This document shows positions 11,316-21,736 of a stretch of DNA of 64,000 bases, piece by piece. The DNA comes from Lepraria neglecta. Lineage: Eukaryota > Ascomycota > Lecanoromycetes > Lecanorales > Stereocaulaceae. Position 1 is the stretch's first letter; each line of letters begins with the position of its first letter. The stretch is taken from positions 3,968,001 through 4,032,000 of the forward strand of contig CM065649.1 in assembly GCA_033220425.1 (NCBI GenBank), given 5' to 3'. Position numbers and translations under genes: made by a program. Under the pieces are notes generated by a model, which was not told where the DNA came from, searched no databases, and saw only the letters and a list, made by a program, of their open reading frames with translations.

Positions 11316-11741
11316 CTACGCTACTCTAAATTCTTGGCTGTGTGCTATACTAGTTTGCTTCTTGATAGAGTCTTTGAGGGCGCCTTCGCCGCAGATGTCG
11401 TCGCCGGGCTCGGTGCCGGGGGGAAAGCAAAAAAGATTGTAGTCATAGGCGTCGCATACGAGGCCCGAGCAGCAGGGTTCGAACTCAATGTTGCAGAGTT
11501 CTGTAAAATATGGTGGAGGTAGTGAGAGGGATACATACCTCGTAGGAAGGGATGGTCAATACCGCATTTGCCCCAGGCATACGTCCTCGTGGGTTGGAGC
11601 GCTGAAGGGATTATGCGCGGTAGAGGGGGAGACATCGGTGTCGCTGACGTCGATGGAGATATGCAGGTTAGGGTCTGGCAGTGCTACTGAGAGCGAAGTG
11701 GTGATAGCGCTAAGCGTGAGGAAGCAGGTAGTTGACTTCAT
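11316..11741 (-). CDS. Candidate small secreted cysteine-rich protein
   Basis: Not a recognised family. At 11741 a Met begins MKSTTCFLTLSAITTSLSVA, a good signal peptide. Further downstream a cysteine-rich reading uses a small intron at 11538-11501 (GTATGT...TTTACAG, only 38 bp). It joins GKCGIDHPFLRE to LCNIEFEPCCSGLVCDA and continues to FCFPPGTEP and ICGEGA, stopping at 11316. The cysteine order C-x10-C-x6-CC-x4-C-x8-C resembles cystine-knot small proteins. The link between the signal-peptide stretch and the cysteine-rich stretch is not resolved from the sequence, so exon limits upstream of about 11600 are uncertain. If expressed it would be a secreted peptide of unknown role. It could also be an inactive remnant. 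Confidence 0.4.
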
Positions 11742-12067
11742 GTTGCTTTGTTGTTTCTGGTTGTTGTTTAGCAATCGAGTTATTAAAAGCAATTAAGAAT
11801 TCGGGGAATGAGGACTGTGTAGTTATGCTGATGGTTCTAGCTGGCCAAGCTGTACTGACCTGATGAGGGATTTGATGGAACTGTTCAGCCGAGGGTTCTC
11901 TGCTGCATGATTCGTGTATAACTTCACCTTTTGACGCGGGGGATTATGCAAGATCTTATCATTTCTAAGTCGCAGCGCGGGAAGTGCATTCACACCACCG
12001 CTTCCGACAGCTAGGGTCACTCGATTGTCAAACATATTTTATTCGTATCCTATCATTGATTCATTGC
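11742..12067. other. Intergenic stretch
   Basis: Holds one open stretch of 70 codons (12035-11823, minus) with no recognisable family and no context support. I do not call it a gene. Confidence 0.4.
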
Positions 12068-12599
12068 TCATACATATTCGTCTCCGTTCATCCAACCTAA
12101 CTGCTTCCACAGATTCAACTTATCCCACTCTCTGATAAAGCTGTGGATCTTTCCATCTCTGACCTCGAATATCGCAGCAGCTGTCCACTTCGCCTTCCGA
12201 CCACTTGGTTCTATACCGTTGTGAGGTTCCCCGCAGTGACTGCCCTCGGCACTGTATCTCAGCAAAACGTGGCATGCCTTCGTGAAGAAGATGTCGTATG
12301 AGACGATGTGCAGATCTGCGATGGCGGACATCACATAGTCGAGGGGCGTATGGCAGGTAGGAAAGGTTGTGGGGCGCGATGAAGGTAGAGCCGGAAGTGC
12401 AGAGATGAGAGACTGAGGAGCGGCTTCTTGTTATTCTTGGGAGAGTAGGCGGTGGACATGAAGTCTAGAACAACGGCGATATTTTTCTCCAGACGCACGG
12501 TTATCGAAGATGTTTCTCAGGATATGGGAGGCACGAGGGTACCTTTTCTTCATCGGTCTGAGCTGCGGAGACCCTGATTGGGGGTTGTTCTCCCGACAT
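12068..12599 (-). pseudogene. SnoaL/NTF2-like protein gene, frame-broken
   Basis: The 3' part (12334-12068) encodes a clear SnoaL/NTF2-like C-terminus: KAKWTAAAIFEVRDGKIHSF followed by REWDKLNLWKQLGWMNGDEY. Upstream, similar material is spread over different frames: MSGEQPPIRVSAAQTDEEK from a start at 12599, then HILRNIFDNRASGEK, IAVVLDFMSTAYSPKNNKKP, and SLISALPALP before PLDYVMSAIADLHIVSYD. At least three frame changes are needed and no intron set explains all of them, so I read it as a decaying host gene. The intact family consists of small cytosolic proteins with a ligand pocket and mostly unknown function. One of the changes could be a short intron starting at the GTACCC near 12541. Confidence 0.6.
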
Positions 12600-12674
12600 G
12601 ATAGCTGTTATTATTCAGGTTCAGATGTGATAGTATTCAGACTTGTACTTACATCCCGTGTTCCGTAGCAACTG

Positions 12675-13138
12675 ATGCTCAAGGCATCTAGTGGTCATGT
12701 TACGTCACAGCACCGACAAAAGCGGAAATCCTGCATGACATTATGCCATGAAACGTCTTCCAAACTTCTTCGTCTCATACCACATGCGCAAATGTTACTG
12801 CATTCGAGGCCCAAACGGTATTTGCCGCCAATGCAGTGCGGTGACTCTGGAGAATGCCATGTCACCAGGACGCTCTTTTCAAGACCCTGGAGATTTGACT
12901 GATCTGAGCGCTCCGCAGACCAACAATGTTATGGGATTAAGGTATTGAAGTGTTGGAGGGTTCTTGGCAAGCATGGTCGAGACATGATCTGAGTGGCGCC
13001 CTTCGCCAACTCATGCCTAGTCCTCCGCAGAGCTTCGTATATGGGTGGTATGGCCCTGAACTCTTTCACCGCAACCCATGCTATATCTCGAATTTTGACA
13101 GATATCTGGCATGTGATTGGCAGGTCTCAAGCGCCTAG
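12675..13138 (+). other. Possible decayed ORF with a Cys-rich stretch
   Basis: One frame (12748-12948) reads HMRKCYCIRGPNGICRQC, then LENAMSPGRSFQDPGDLTDL. A second frame (12950-13138) reads ALRQLMPSPPQSF and ELFHRNPCYISNFDRYLACDW. Both look more protein-like than background, but no complete gene can be drawn and I do not recognise the family. The Cys spacing could be the end of a zinc-binding finger. This is a low-confidence call. Confidence 0.2.
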
Positions 13139-13659
13139 CGACGGTTGACAATGGTTTCGAGACCAAACGGGAGAGCGACCGGGGAGAACTTGTCTCAAGT
13201 AACCGAGGTGATTAAAATAGCTTCGAAGGCGAAGAGAAACGTGACATCCTCTTCCCCACACTCGTGACAGATGATATGTTTCGATCTTGCGCAATCGAGT
13301 CTTTGGTCAATGCTCGCCTGATCCTTGGACCGTGGTACGAGTAAAATTGTACCACGTGGAGGAATTGTTATGAAACTTGCACTGCCTTAGATCCATCGCT
13401 GAGTCAACGCATTCCTATTGTGTCCACCACCTTATTGTTCCTTTGTTACGGCTGTACAGTGAAACGCTTTCGAAAGATTTCCGCAATATTTCCAGGATCT
13501 TCATTTCGCTTTGCATCATCTTCCTTCCGTGGCTGAAAGGTGTCCCGTTTCCGGATATGGATATTAAGACATCAGATGCACTTGCCTGTAGCTCGTGCTT
13601 GCCTTTCCTGCTGACGCAAGCTTCATGTACCCTCACTTCTTCTTACTCTAGGCTGCACA
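13139..13659. other. Upstream region of the CLC gene
   Basis: No supported gene. The open frame 13377-13673 overlaps the CLC start and is probably leader sequence. The stretch should hold the CLC promoter and 5' UTR. Confidence 0.4.
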
Positions 13660-16470
13660 GTGACTCAACCTGACATGACTGACAAACGAAATCGTAGAAA
13701 CCTCCGCCTAAGCTTTGCTCCGCTCCGCATTCCCCCTCCTCTAAGCAGCATGCCTCGATCCACTTCCTCCCAAGTCACCTCGGCAAAACAAGAAGATGAT
13801 GACGACGACGAAGAAGCAGATAACGTCGTATCCCAACAAGCGAGCTTCTTGTTACCTTCTCCAACTGCAGCTCGCCGACTCCATTCTGCAAGAACCTCGG
13901 ACCTCGACCTCCGAAGTCGGCTGCCCTCCCGGCTACACTCAGCTTCTGACGAACGTTCTAGCCTGTTGGGATTTGGCGAAGGTCCGAACAGAAGCTATAC
14001 AGAACCAAACACTTCAAAATCTCGCTTCTCTCGAACTACAAGTCAAGGCAGCATTCGAATACCCAAGAACCACAGCAGGGCGAGCTCATGGGGCCTACGC
14101 TTAGCGAGTGCACTCGGCTCAGGGCGGAGGTTCACCGGCAATGGAATGGACGAGTCCAAGGCATCTATATTCATGGACGAGCGGGCATGGTATGATCAGT
14201 TCACGTCTACGGATTGGGTCCACGACAGTATTGCCGACGCTTTTCGAGTCCGCGATCTAAGAGCACGGAAGGACCTTCGAGGCCGCATATATGCTTGGTT
14301 TGACGGAGCTCAAGGCTGGATCCTTGTGGCTCTCATTGGATGCATCACAGCTTGCATTGCTTACTTTGTCAATGTTACGGAAACGTCAATCTTTGACATC
14401 AAAGAGGGTCATTGCAAAGAAGGCTGGTACTTCAGTAAAAGGAAGTGTTGCCATGGGCAAGAGCATTGTCCCTCCTGGGTAACCTGGGGACAGCGTATGA
14501 GCCTCACTGGTGTCGAGGAGAAATGGGTCGACTTCGGTTTTTATGTTTTCTTTGTCGTCGTATTCGCTGTGTTGGCATGCTTCCTGACCCTGCTCACAAA
14601 GACCGAAATACCCTCATCATTTTCATTATCCACGCTGGACGAAAATCTCGCTGCTGATAAGCACAATCACCGCGGTGAGCATAATGACAAGGGCGGCATG
14701 AGTCCAACAGATCCATCAGACACGGAGCCAAAACCCTCGACCATGGTATACTACCCTGCAGCAGGCAGTGGTGTGGCCGAAGTCAAGGTCATCCTCAGTG
14801 GCTTCGTGGTGCACGGCTACCTGGGTGTCCGAACCCTCGTTGTCAAGACTCTTGCACTTATCCTCAGCGTGGCCTCCGGACTCAGCCTTGGGAAAGAAGG
14901 TCCCTACGTGCATATCGCAACTTGCGTAGGAAATATTGCTTGTAGATTGTTCTCAAAATACAACCACAATGACGGGAAGCGACGAGAGGTTCTCAGCGCT
15001 AGTGCAGCCAGCGGAGTCGGTGTTGCTTTCGGCGCTCCAATTGGAGGCGTGCTATTCAGTCTCGAGGAAGTCAGCTACTATTTCCCGCCCAAGACAGTTT
15101 TCAGAACTTTCTTCTGCTGCATAGCAGCGGCTCTCTCGCTCAAGTTTCTCAATCCTTACGGCACCGGAAAGATTGTCATCTTCGAGGTCCGCTATATCTC
15201 AGATTGGAAGTCCTTCGAGATGATCGTTTTCATTCTACTGGGTGTGATGGGAGGTGCACTTGGCGCGATCTTTATCAAAGCGTCCCGAATTTGGGCACGA
15301 ACCTTTCGACGCATCCCTGCGATCAAGAGGTGGCCTGTCCTTGAGGTCGTACTTGTGGCACTGGTTACTGGATTGGCTAGCTTCTGGAATCGCTACACTA
15401 AGCTTGCGGTGACTGAGCTTCTATTCGAATTGGCCAGCCCATGCGAGGATAAAATTTCCGGTCTTTGCCCTCAGAATGGAAGCGAAATTCTGGCAGTCAT
15501 GCGCTACCTCTGCATTGCTTTTATCGTCAAGAGTGTTCTCACGACCATCACGTTCGGAATCAAGGTACCCGCAGGAATCTACGTCCCGTCTATGGTAGTT
15601 GGTGGCTTGATGGGGAGGATCGTTGGCCATCTTGTTCAATATCTGGTCTACATGCACCCAGATCACGCAATATTCGGCAGCTGTCCCAAAGGCGGAAGAC
15701 TAGAAAGCTGCGTCACTCCAGGGGTTTACGCCCTAGTTGCAGCAGGTGCCACCATGTGCGGTGTGACTAGGCTCTCAGTAACCCTCGCCGTCATCCTCTT
15801 CGAGCTTACCGGCAGCTTGGACCACGTCCTTCCCTTCTCCCTCTCAGTCTTAGTGGCAAAATGGACCGCCGACGCCATCGAACCTCTAAGCATCTACGAC
15901 CTCCTTACAGACATGAACTCCTATCCCCTCCTCGACAACAAACTCCGCCCAATCTTTACCGCCGACCTCAGCAGCATCACTCCGACAGTCCGCTCCCACC
16001 GCATCATCGACATCTCAAACTCGCCCCTCGTTGCTGCCCAAGCCCTGCGTAGAAAACTGGACCATCTCCACAACGCTGGCGAAATCGACGGCGGTCTTCC
16101 CGTCATCCGCCACGGCATCCTTGTTGGCCTCATACCAGCCCCTGATCTAGAATTTGCTCTTGATAAACTCGATGACGAAGAACAATCGCTTTGCTTGATG
16201 GCCACGGATGTTATGTGGCACGAAATTATCGAGGATGATGACGACGAGCAGGAACATGACCCTACTGACTTTACGCCGTACATCGATCCAGCGCCCGTTG
16301 CGCTGGATATTCATTCCCCGATGGATCTAGTATTCCAGTGTTTCGTTAAGTTGGGGCTGAGATATATTTGTGTGCTGCGCGATGGGCAGTATGCGGGATT
16401 GATACATAAGAAGGCTTTTGTGAGATACATCAAAGAGTTGGAGGAGCAGGGGATGACGGATCCATCGTAA
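13660..16470 (+). CDS. CLC-family chloride/proton exchanger with CBS domains (Gef1/ClC-3-like)
   Basis: A single 936-aa frame. A long disordered, acidic and Ser/Arg-rich N-terminus is followed by the CLC core. It has the GSGVAEVKVILSGF variant of the GSGIPE motif, GKEGPYVHIA with the gating glutamate (14890-14904), GAPIGGVLFSLEEVSYYFPP with the internal proton glutamate typical of exchangers rather than channels, and GIKVPAGIYVPSMVVGGLMGR. The cytosolic tail carries a CBS pair (TVRSHRIIDISNSPLVAA and PMDLVFQCFVKLGLRYICVL). By homology it acts in endosomal or vacuolar acidification. The true start may be the downstream Met at 13750 (MPRSTSSQ). It converges with RRP45. Confidence 0.92.
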   Translation: MTQPDMTDKRNRRNLRLSFAPLRIPPPLSSMPRSTSSQVTSAKQEDDDDDEEADNVVSQQASFLLPSPTAARRLHSARTSDLDLRSRLPSRLHSASDERSSLLGFGEGPNRSYTEPNTSKSRFSRTTSQGSIRIPKNHSRASSWGLRLASALGSGRRFTGNGMDESKASIFMDERAWYDQFTSTDWVHDSIADAFRVRDLRARKDLRGRIYAWFDGAQGWILVALIGCITACIAYFVNVTETSIFDIKEGHCKEGWYFSKRKCCHGQEHCPSWVTWGQRMSLTGVEEKWVDFGFYVFFVVVFAVLACFLTLLTKTEIPSSFSLSTLDENLAADKHNHRGEHNDKGGMSPTDPSDTEPKPSTMVYYPAAGSGVAEVKVILSGFVVHGYLGVRTLVVKTLALILSVASGLSLGKEGPYVHIATCVGNIACRLFSKYNHNDGKRREVLSASAASGVGVAFGAPIGGVLFSLEEVSYYFPPKTVFRTFFCCIAAALSLKFLNPYGTGKIVIFEVRYISDWKSFEMIVFILLGVMGGALGAIFIKASRIWARTFRRIPAIKRWPVLEVVLVALVTGLASFWNRYTKLAVTELLFELASPCEDKISGLCPQNGSEILAVMRYLCIAFIVKSVLTTITFGIKVPAGIYVPSMVVGGLMGRIVGHLVQYLVYMHPDHAIFGSCPKGGRLESCVTPGVYALVAAGATMCGVTRLSVTLAVILFELTGSLDHVLPFSLSVLVAKWTADAIEPLSIYDLLTDMNSYPLLDNKLRPIFTADLSSITPTVRSHRIIDISNSPLVAAQALRRKLDHLHNAGEIDGGLPVIRHGILVGLIPAPDLEFALDKLDDEEQSLCLMATDVMWHEIIEDDDDEQEHDPTDFTPYIDPAPVALDIHSPMDLVFQCFVKLGLRYICVLRDGQYAGLIHKKAFVRYIKELEEQGMTDPS

Positions 16471-17252
16471 CAGAGGGTCCTTCTGTTTTGATATCGGCAT
16501 TCATTTTTGGCATATAGCGTAGCGTTGGAGGACTGAGTGAAGCATCATCAATTTTTAGCGCCGTGGAAAGATTTTTTGTACACTTTGGGAGGCAGTCGTT
16601 AGATATGCGCAAATATTATAGTAGACAAAGCTCTTGTTACCTATTGCAAAAACAACGATCTTTGGCCAAACGAGTGCGCTCTGTGGCTTTTTGGGGTTTC
16701 TTGCCCTCCGACTTTTCATCTTTTGTTACCTCTAGAGCAGAGGTCCGCTTCTTTGCTGCTTCTCGTAAGCAGAAGACTTGATCAAATCTGCTCAGCCTGA
16801 GCCCCAAATCTCTGCATTTCTTGCCCCTGAGGAGTATGCGAGTAATAAAGTCTCCCACTTTGTGCTTCGGCTGAGTGGAAAAGTTGTTACTCTTTGCTCT
16901 GTTTGGGCGGATTCCCGTTACCCTGATCCTCCCCGAAGGCCAAATCTCTTCTGTTCATGCTCCGCAGGAGTACAGACGCGGTTCTTCTCTGCTCCTCTCG
17001 CGCAAAGGCTACTTGGTTTCTGCTCTCTTGATTCCAAAAAGATCGCGATAGAGACTACTGGCTGTGGAACTACATCCTTCGCTTCTCGTGGCAATTCCAA
17101 ACCTTCAGCAAAATAGCAACACCCAACGTGGTAAAAAAGATCAAGTACATTACGAAAACAATGGAGCATGTATCATCAAGTGGTGAGGCATAGTCGCTGG
17201 CACTCGGTGAACATTATCTGTTTCGTTAAGCCTGGCGCACCTGTCGTAGTTA
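16471..17252. other. Spacer between convergent CLC and RRP45 genes
   Basis: About 780 bp between two 3' ends. It is rich in C/T-biased stretches and has open frames on both strands (16637-16858 and 16918-17169, minus; 16778-17116, plus) with no family resemblance. These look like chance frames in biased composition. Confidence 0.4.
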
Positions 17253-18391
17253 TCATCGCTCATTCTCAGCACTCAACTCAGCGCTAATACCTCCTTTATC
17301 CCTCATCTTCGAATCCTTCTCTAAAGCTCTATCAACCACCTTTCCCAACTCCCTCACCTTCCCCACCGCCACGTCCACAGCTCTCAAAAGCACCAACGCA
17401 TCGACCTCCCCTCCGCCCCCCTTCTGCACTAAACATACCTCGCCTTGCGGGTTCGCTGCTACCACTACTTCCCCTTCTGAGCACTGTTGCTCCTGTAGAG
17501 TGGCATCAACGATCATTTTCTCGCCATTTTCGAAGTAGTTGAGGGTGATGCATAGCGGGTGGTGGAGCAGGGCTAGAGGTACGGGGTCGCGCTCGAGAGG
17601 GGTGTAAACTGTTAATTCGCCGCCTTTTATGCTAGTGTCTGGGATGCGGTATTGACGGAGGGCGGCTAGGGTGGCGAGGCTGGCGGCAGTGACGAGGTTA
17701 CCACAGTGGGAGAGGATGTGGATGTCTGCGCGGAGGGACCAGACCTATGAACTATGGTTTAAACATGGGGGGTTTTCGTTGGAAATGGTGGATTGAGGAG
17801 GGAGAGGTTGCTGTCGAGCATTGACGCATAGGGTGTGGTTACCTTCTGACCGGCTACTAGGCAGAGAGATTCGGTTGAGATGGCTTGCGAGCGGCGTAGA
17901 GTAGTCTCGAGGATGCGTGAGAGGTGGGTCTCGAGGTCTGATTGGCTGCGGAGAAGAAGTGATATTAGCGCTACAATCAGGAAGTAGTGGGGTGTTGGAG
18001 TTGAAGAAAGGGTGTCTTACCCATGGCGGACGGAGAGGAGGGGTCTTACCGGCCGACTTCGAAGGCGGGGGATGCGAGAGGTGAGAGCTCTGTTGCGATT
18101 GTGAAAACGCCGTCGAATTTTCTGTCTGGGTAAGGTGCTGCTATGCTGGCGGAGATCCGTGTTAAGACTCTATGGATCGATTTAGCTAAGATGTTTCACG
18201 CAGAGCTTCTTGGATTATTGTAGGTACCTCGTTTTGCCCAATTGTACGTCTGCAACGCCGTAGTCGTCGCCGAAAGAGATATCGATATCCCTAAAGGCAT
18301 CGAGGGCACGACCGTCTAAGCGAATGTTCTCTTCTAGTGCTTGGAGTACGAACGCCCTCTCGTTGATTGAGGGTTCTGCTTCTCGAGGCAT
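17253..18391 (-). CDS. RRP45: Exosome RNase PH-domain subunit Rrp45 (EXOSC9-like)
   Basis: Structural subunit of the nuclear/cytosolic RNA exosome ring. Four exons: 18391-18228, 18169-18050, 17946-17843, 17744-17253. The start at 18391 gives MPREAEPSINERAFV, then LEENIRLDGRALDAFRDI, the conserved opening of Rrp45. Exon 2 reads PYPDRKFDGVFTIATELSP and ends SPAFEVGR. Exons 3 and 4 give LETHLSRILETTLRRS, STESLCLVAGQK and VWSLRADIHILSHCGNLV. The C-terminal RNase PH lobe reads MIVDATLQEQQCSEGE and VDALVLLRAV, ending AELSAENER. Introns 1 and 3 join in frame, but intron 2 (18049-17947, GTAAGA...GCAG) leaves the frame off by one base. That means a non-canonical splice, a sequence error or a real lesion. 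The identity is not affected. Confidence 0.85.
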
Positions 18392-19780
18392 GACTGCGCC
18401 GTTAATTAAGTTGGAACAGGGGAATATCAGATATGATGTCTGTCTGACTCCGACACGTGAGCTTTTGGATCTTGCAATTAACTTAGAACGCCAAGCCGTA
18501 ACACGGCTAACCTTGATGGTTATAAGGTATTTAAGAGAGGCGATGGTGGAAGCTTAGGTACGGCATTTATACGCAAAGCCGAAGGACGAGGAGGAGTTAA
18601 AGTTCAGAATATTAAGGGATTTTGCGTCTTTTAATAATATATGCTCGAGGTGATATACGAAATTGATACAAAAATAAAAAGTGTGCGGCGAAAGTAGGAT
18701 GCGAAATGACTTTAAGCGTTTAGTACCCAAGGCTTCTATAGTGGGGCGGAGGTTATATGCACGAAATCGCACGTAGCGTCATATTCTGTGGCTCGCTTCT
18801 ATATCAAATTTTCTTATTTCAATGTCGATATTTCGACGTAGAGTGGCCTGATTCCACACCAGAACTTCAGCTACCATGTATTCAAAGTTCAGCATCACGA
18901 TGCTCACCCCAGACCTTGCTCCTTCGAATTATATCGATATTGCCAAGATATATCCCTTCATCTCCCGGATCACGTTACTGCTTAACGCCTCCTCCCTTTG
19001 ACTTCTTGAATACCGCTAACATTCACAACGCCACCTGCCACCACCGTCCTACCGTGCCTCTTAAGCCCTCTATCCTCAACTAACCCCCCTAACTACCCTC
19101 TTTGACCCCCTCGCCCACGCCGTCCGCCGCCGCACCAACGATGGCCTCTACCTCCTCACGCTATGACTAAGAGATATTTTCGAGAGCAGACTGGAATGGC
19201 CTTGTTGAGCTTAACACCTCACCGCTGCGCTTACCTTGCGCGCAAAGGGGCTAAGGGGTCTAGGGGAGCCGGAAGGTCAGTCGACCGAGTTGGGGAAAGG
19301 GGTTGATAATGATGCTTTAGGCTCAAGAGGGTGGATCCGAGGAAGTTAGGCAATTAAGGAATAGAAGTCAAGGAGAATTAGGAGATGCAAGGGCAGGAGC
19401 TATGGCCTTTAGAGAGGGTGGTGCTAGAAGGCTGGTCTAAAGAGGCGGAATCGAGGAGGCCCCGATGCTTGCTGACAGGGTTTGATAGGTAATGAATAAT
19501 GAGAACATGGGATGATAGATAAGGAGTTGGGTCTCAGGAATATCTGCAGTGTGTTCTGCCGCTCCTGTCTGTACTGGTTCGGAATAGGGATTGAATCCGG
19601 CATTTGATGACAGCAGGATCACGAGGTTGCGGAATGGCTTGGATGTTAGGTGATGCAGAATATATGGCATAATGACTGTGTGCTATGCTGCTCTATTATA
19701 CGGGATTGAGAGCAGCTTCGGTCTCATGATGGTCCTCATTCTGGACGCTCATCCATACCTTTGTAGCCCAAAAGGAACGA
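18392..19780. other. Start of the repeat-rich island, no gene recognised
   Basis: Nearly 1.4 kb of AT-leaning or heavily altered sequence between RRP45 and the next gene. It holds one copy of a dispersed repeat (18428-18489). Short open frames (18554-18772 minus, 18757-19083 plus, 19437-19670 minus) have no family signal. The look is that of decayed, possibly RIP-affected DNA, but I did not measure dinucleotide bias. Confidence 0.45.
18428..18489 (+). repeat. Dispersed repeat, copy 1
   Basis: CAGATATGATGTCT followed by CACGTGAGCTTTTGGATC and TTGCA...CTTAGAAC. It matches 21737-21789 with a few substitutions and two short gaps. Both copies lie in the same accessory island and in the same orientation. 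Confidence 0.8.
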
Positions 19781-21354
19781 TTATCCCTTGATCTCTTGTA
19801 ATTCTCTATGGCGAGTAGCAGACGCTCTATCGGCTCGAAATGGCTTCTTTTTCAAACGTCGATTTGACGACACTTTTGGTGGATAATTCGTTCGAACTCC
19901 AACGGGGGTTCTGCTACTAGAGGTAGCAAATGTATTGATGTCCAGGGCGAGCTCGTCAGCCGACGTCTCAGATTCTGGTTGAGTGGGCTCGTTCGATGGC
20001 TGTGACGTAAAGCTCTGCGTGGATGACACCAAATCTGAATGTTCCGCATCTGGCACCTTGCTGTTCGCCGCAGCTATGAGCTCTTCTCGCTTCTCTTTCA
20101 CCAAGTCCCTAGCGTTCCTCAGGGCGCTAGCTCCTTGTCGGAAGGCCTCTGGATTGCCAGTCATTTTCCAACCGTTGAGCTGGGTTATCCGATACTCAAT
20201 TGGATTTTGGGAATCATTGGATGGAGTGGGATGCGTAGAATAGATCGTGAGATCGCCGGTACCACCATGATATGTCGATGTAATCGTATAAGCATTGTTG
20301 TCGAACGGCGTCTCCTGGCCAACGTATGACCGCAGCTCGTGGATCCCACGGGCACCCAAAGCACCGTCGTATAAAGCTTGTCGCTTGCATACGGCTGCAT
20401 TTCCATTCGGGCCCTTCCCCTCCGTAAAGAAGTTGGGCAAGCACGGTGCGGCAGTGTTCGTTGACGGCACGATGTAGGGGCCCAGCTCTTCCCGGATGTG
20501 CTTGTCTAGTTCCACCGGACGGCTTCCATCGTAGAAGTCCGGCTTAGCCTTAGTGATAGAGCCGTCGGTCAGGTGTTTGAGATTTCCGAAATAGAGATTC
20601 TCCTGCGAGGGAATATCGGCGGTGCCAGCGATGATCGGGAACACCTTGCTCATCACCGTGTTTTCTGTCAAAGCCTGCCGATTCTTCTGTTTGAAATTGA
20701 GGAATGCCTCCCGAGTGAAGCGTGACGGTGACAGAGATGGACGGGGTTGCGCCAGTCGATGATTAATTTCTTCCAAGTTGGATGGTTCCTCAAGGACCTC
20801 GTCGTCGTCATATCCTTCAGGATAGATGCCATGGTCGATGAGATGCTGCTCGAAGATAGGGTCGTAGGCAGAAGATTTCCTGGTCTTCGAGGATGTATCC
20901 GAAATTTTGGCTCGTTTCCTAGAACCCGATTGACTCGAGTCCATCATTCGATTGGAAGGAGCTGCGGTTTCGGGTTCTGGATACTATCATACAGTTAGAA
21001 AGCTGTCTGAGAAGGTTGAATCGAACTTACAGCCCTAAGGTGATCTAGGCTTGGTCCACCGTGTCTTGCGAAGCGCTTGAGCTGTACAAGGTCAATGTCC
21101 TCCTTGCCAGTCCGCTCAGGTGGTACAGGAGCAGCAGGCCACACAGTCCTTCGATCAAACTCTCGAAGAGCGCGGGGAGTGAGCCACAGCCGTGACAGGT
21201 TATCCCAAAAGGAACTGGGTGTTCGGTGTCGTTGCTGGTTCTCGAGCTTTCGTCGTTTGGCGGTGGGCAGCGGTGAAGAGTCAGTCGCAGGCTCTGCTTC
21301 AACAAACGGCTTTCGTTTTCGATTGCGGGGCATTGAAGATTTCTCTGAAGGCAT
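19781..21354 (-). CDS. Fungal DUF7924-like protein with PD-(D/E)xK-like signature
   Basis: Two exons, 21354-21031 and 20983-19781, join in frame across a 47-bp intron (GTAAGT, CTAAC, TAG) to give about 508 aa. The N-terminus is basic and disordered (KRKPFVEAEP; a second basic patch GSRKRAKIS). The central conserved block has KVFPIIAGTADIPS, NLYFGNLKHLTDGS, AKPDFYDGSRPVELD, LPNFFTEGKGPNGNAA, CKRQALYDGALGARG and AYTITSTYHGGTG. I recall this block from a large, poorly characterised ascomycete family (DUF7924). The sequence P-D...E-G-K...Q resembles a PD-(D/E)xK nuclease core, which is my inference. A short C-terminal tail is Arg/Lys-rich. It sits beside tandem and inverted repeats. The start could be 21333 instead. 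Confidence 0.65.
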
Positions 21355-21423
21355 TGAGTCTTAGTCTTATGAAACGTCTTATTTCAATGGATGATACGGA
21401 AAGTTTGAAAGGTATGTACTTCC

Positions 21424-21509
21424 AGAAAGTATATACATTTAGAAAGTATATACCCTTAGAAAGTATATATCCTTGAAAAGCATATACCCATTGAAAATAT
21501 ATACTCTTA
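21424..21509 (+). repeat. 17-bp tandem repeat, five units
   Basis: Units at 21424, 21441, 21458, 21475 and 21493 follow AGAAAGTATATACCCTT with rising divergence. They lie in the 5' flank of the DUF7924-like gene, 70-155 bp upstream of its start. Confidence 0.9.
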
Positions 21510-21736
21510 AGGCTCAGAATTATATAAATTTCAAAGTTTCATACTTTTTAAGACCTTATAATTAAAACACCTATACTTTCTAGCTACTCTAGAATCTCGG
21601 AAACTATATACTGGTAGTACTAAGCTAGTACTATGCCGTGAAAGTAAGCCGCCATGGTTACCTTCTTCGTTTGGAAAACCATTTACGGCAGAACTACGCG
21701 TCAGGCAGCTGCTATGAGAATGAGAGGCCGGGTTAA

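Noticed and set aside
16637-17169. Two collinear minus-strand open frames as a decayed gene
   Set aside because: Composition-driven frames in C/T-biased sequence between two convergent 3' ends; no family resemblance.
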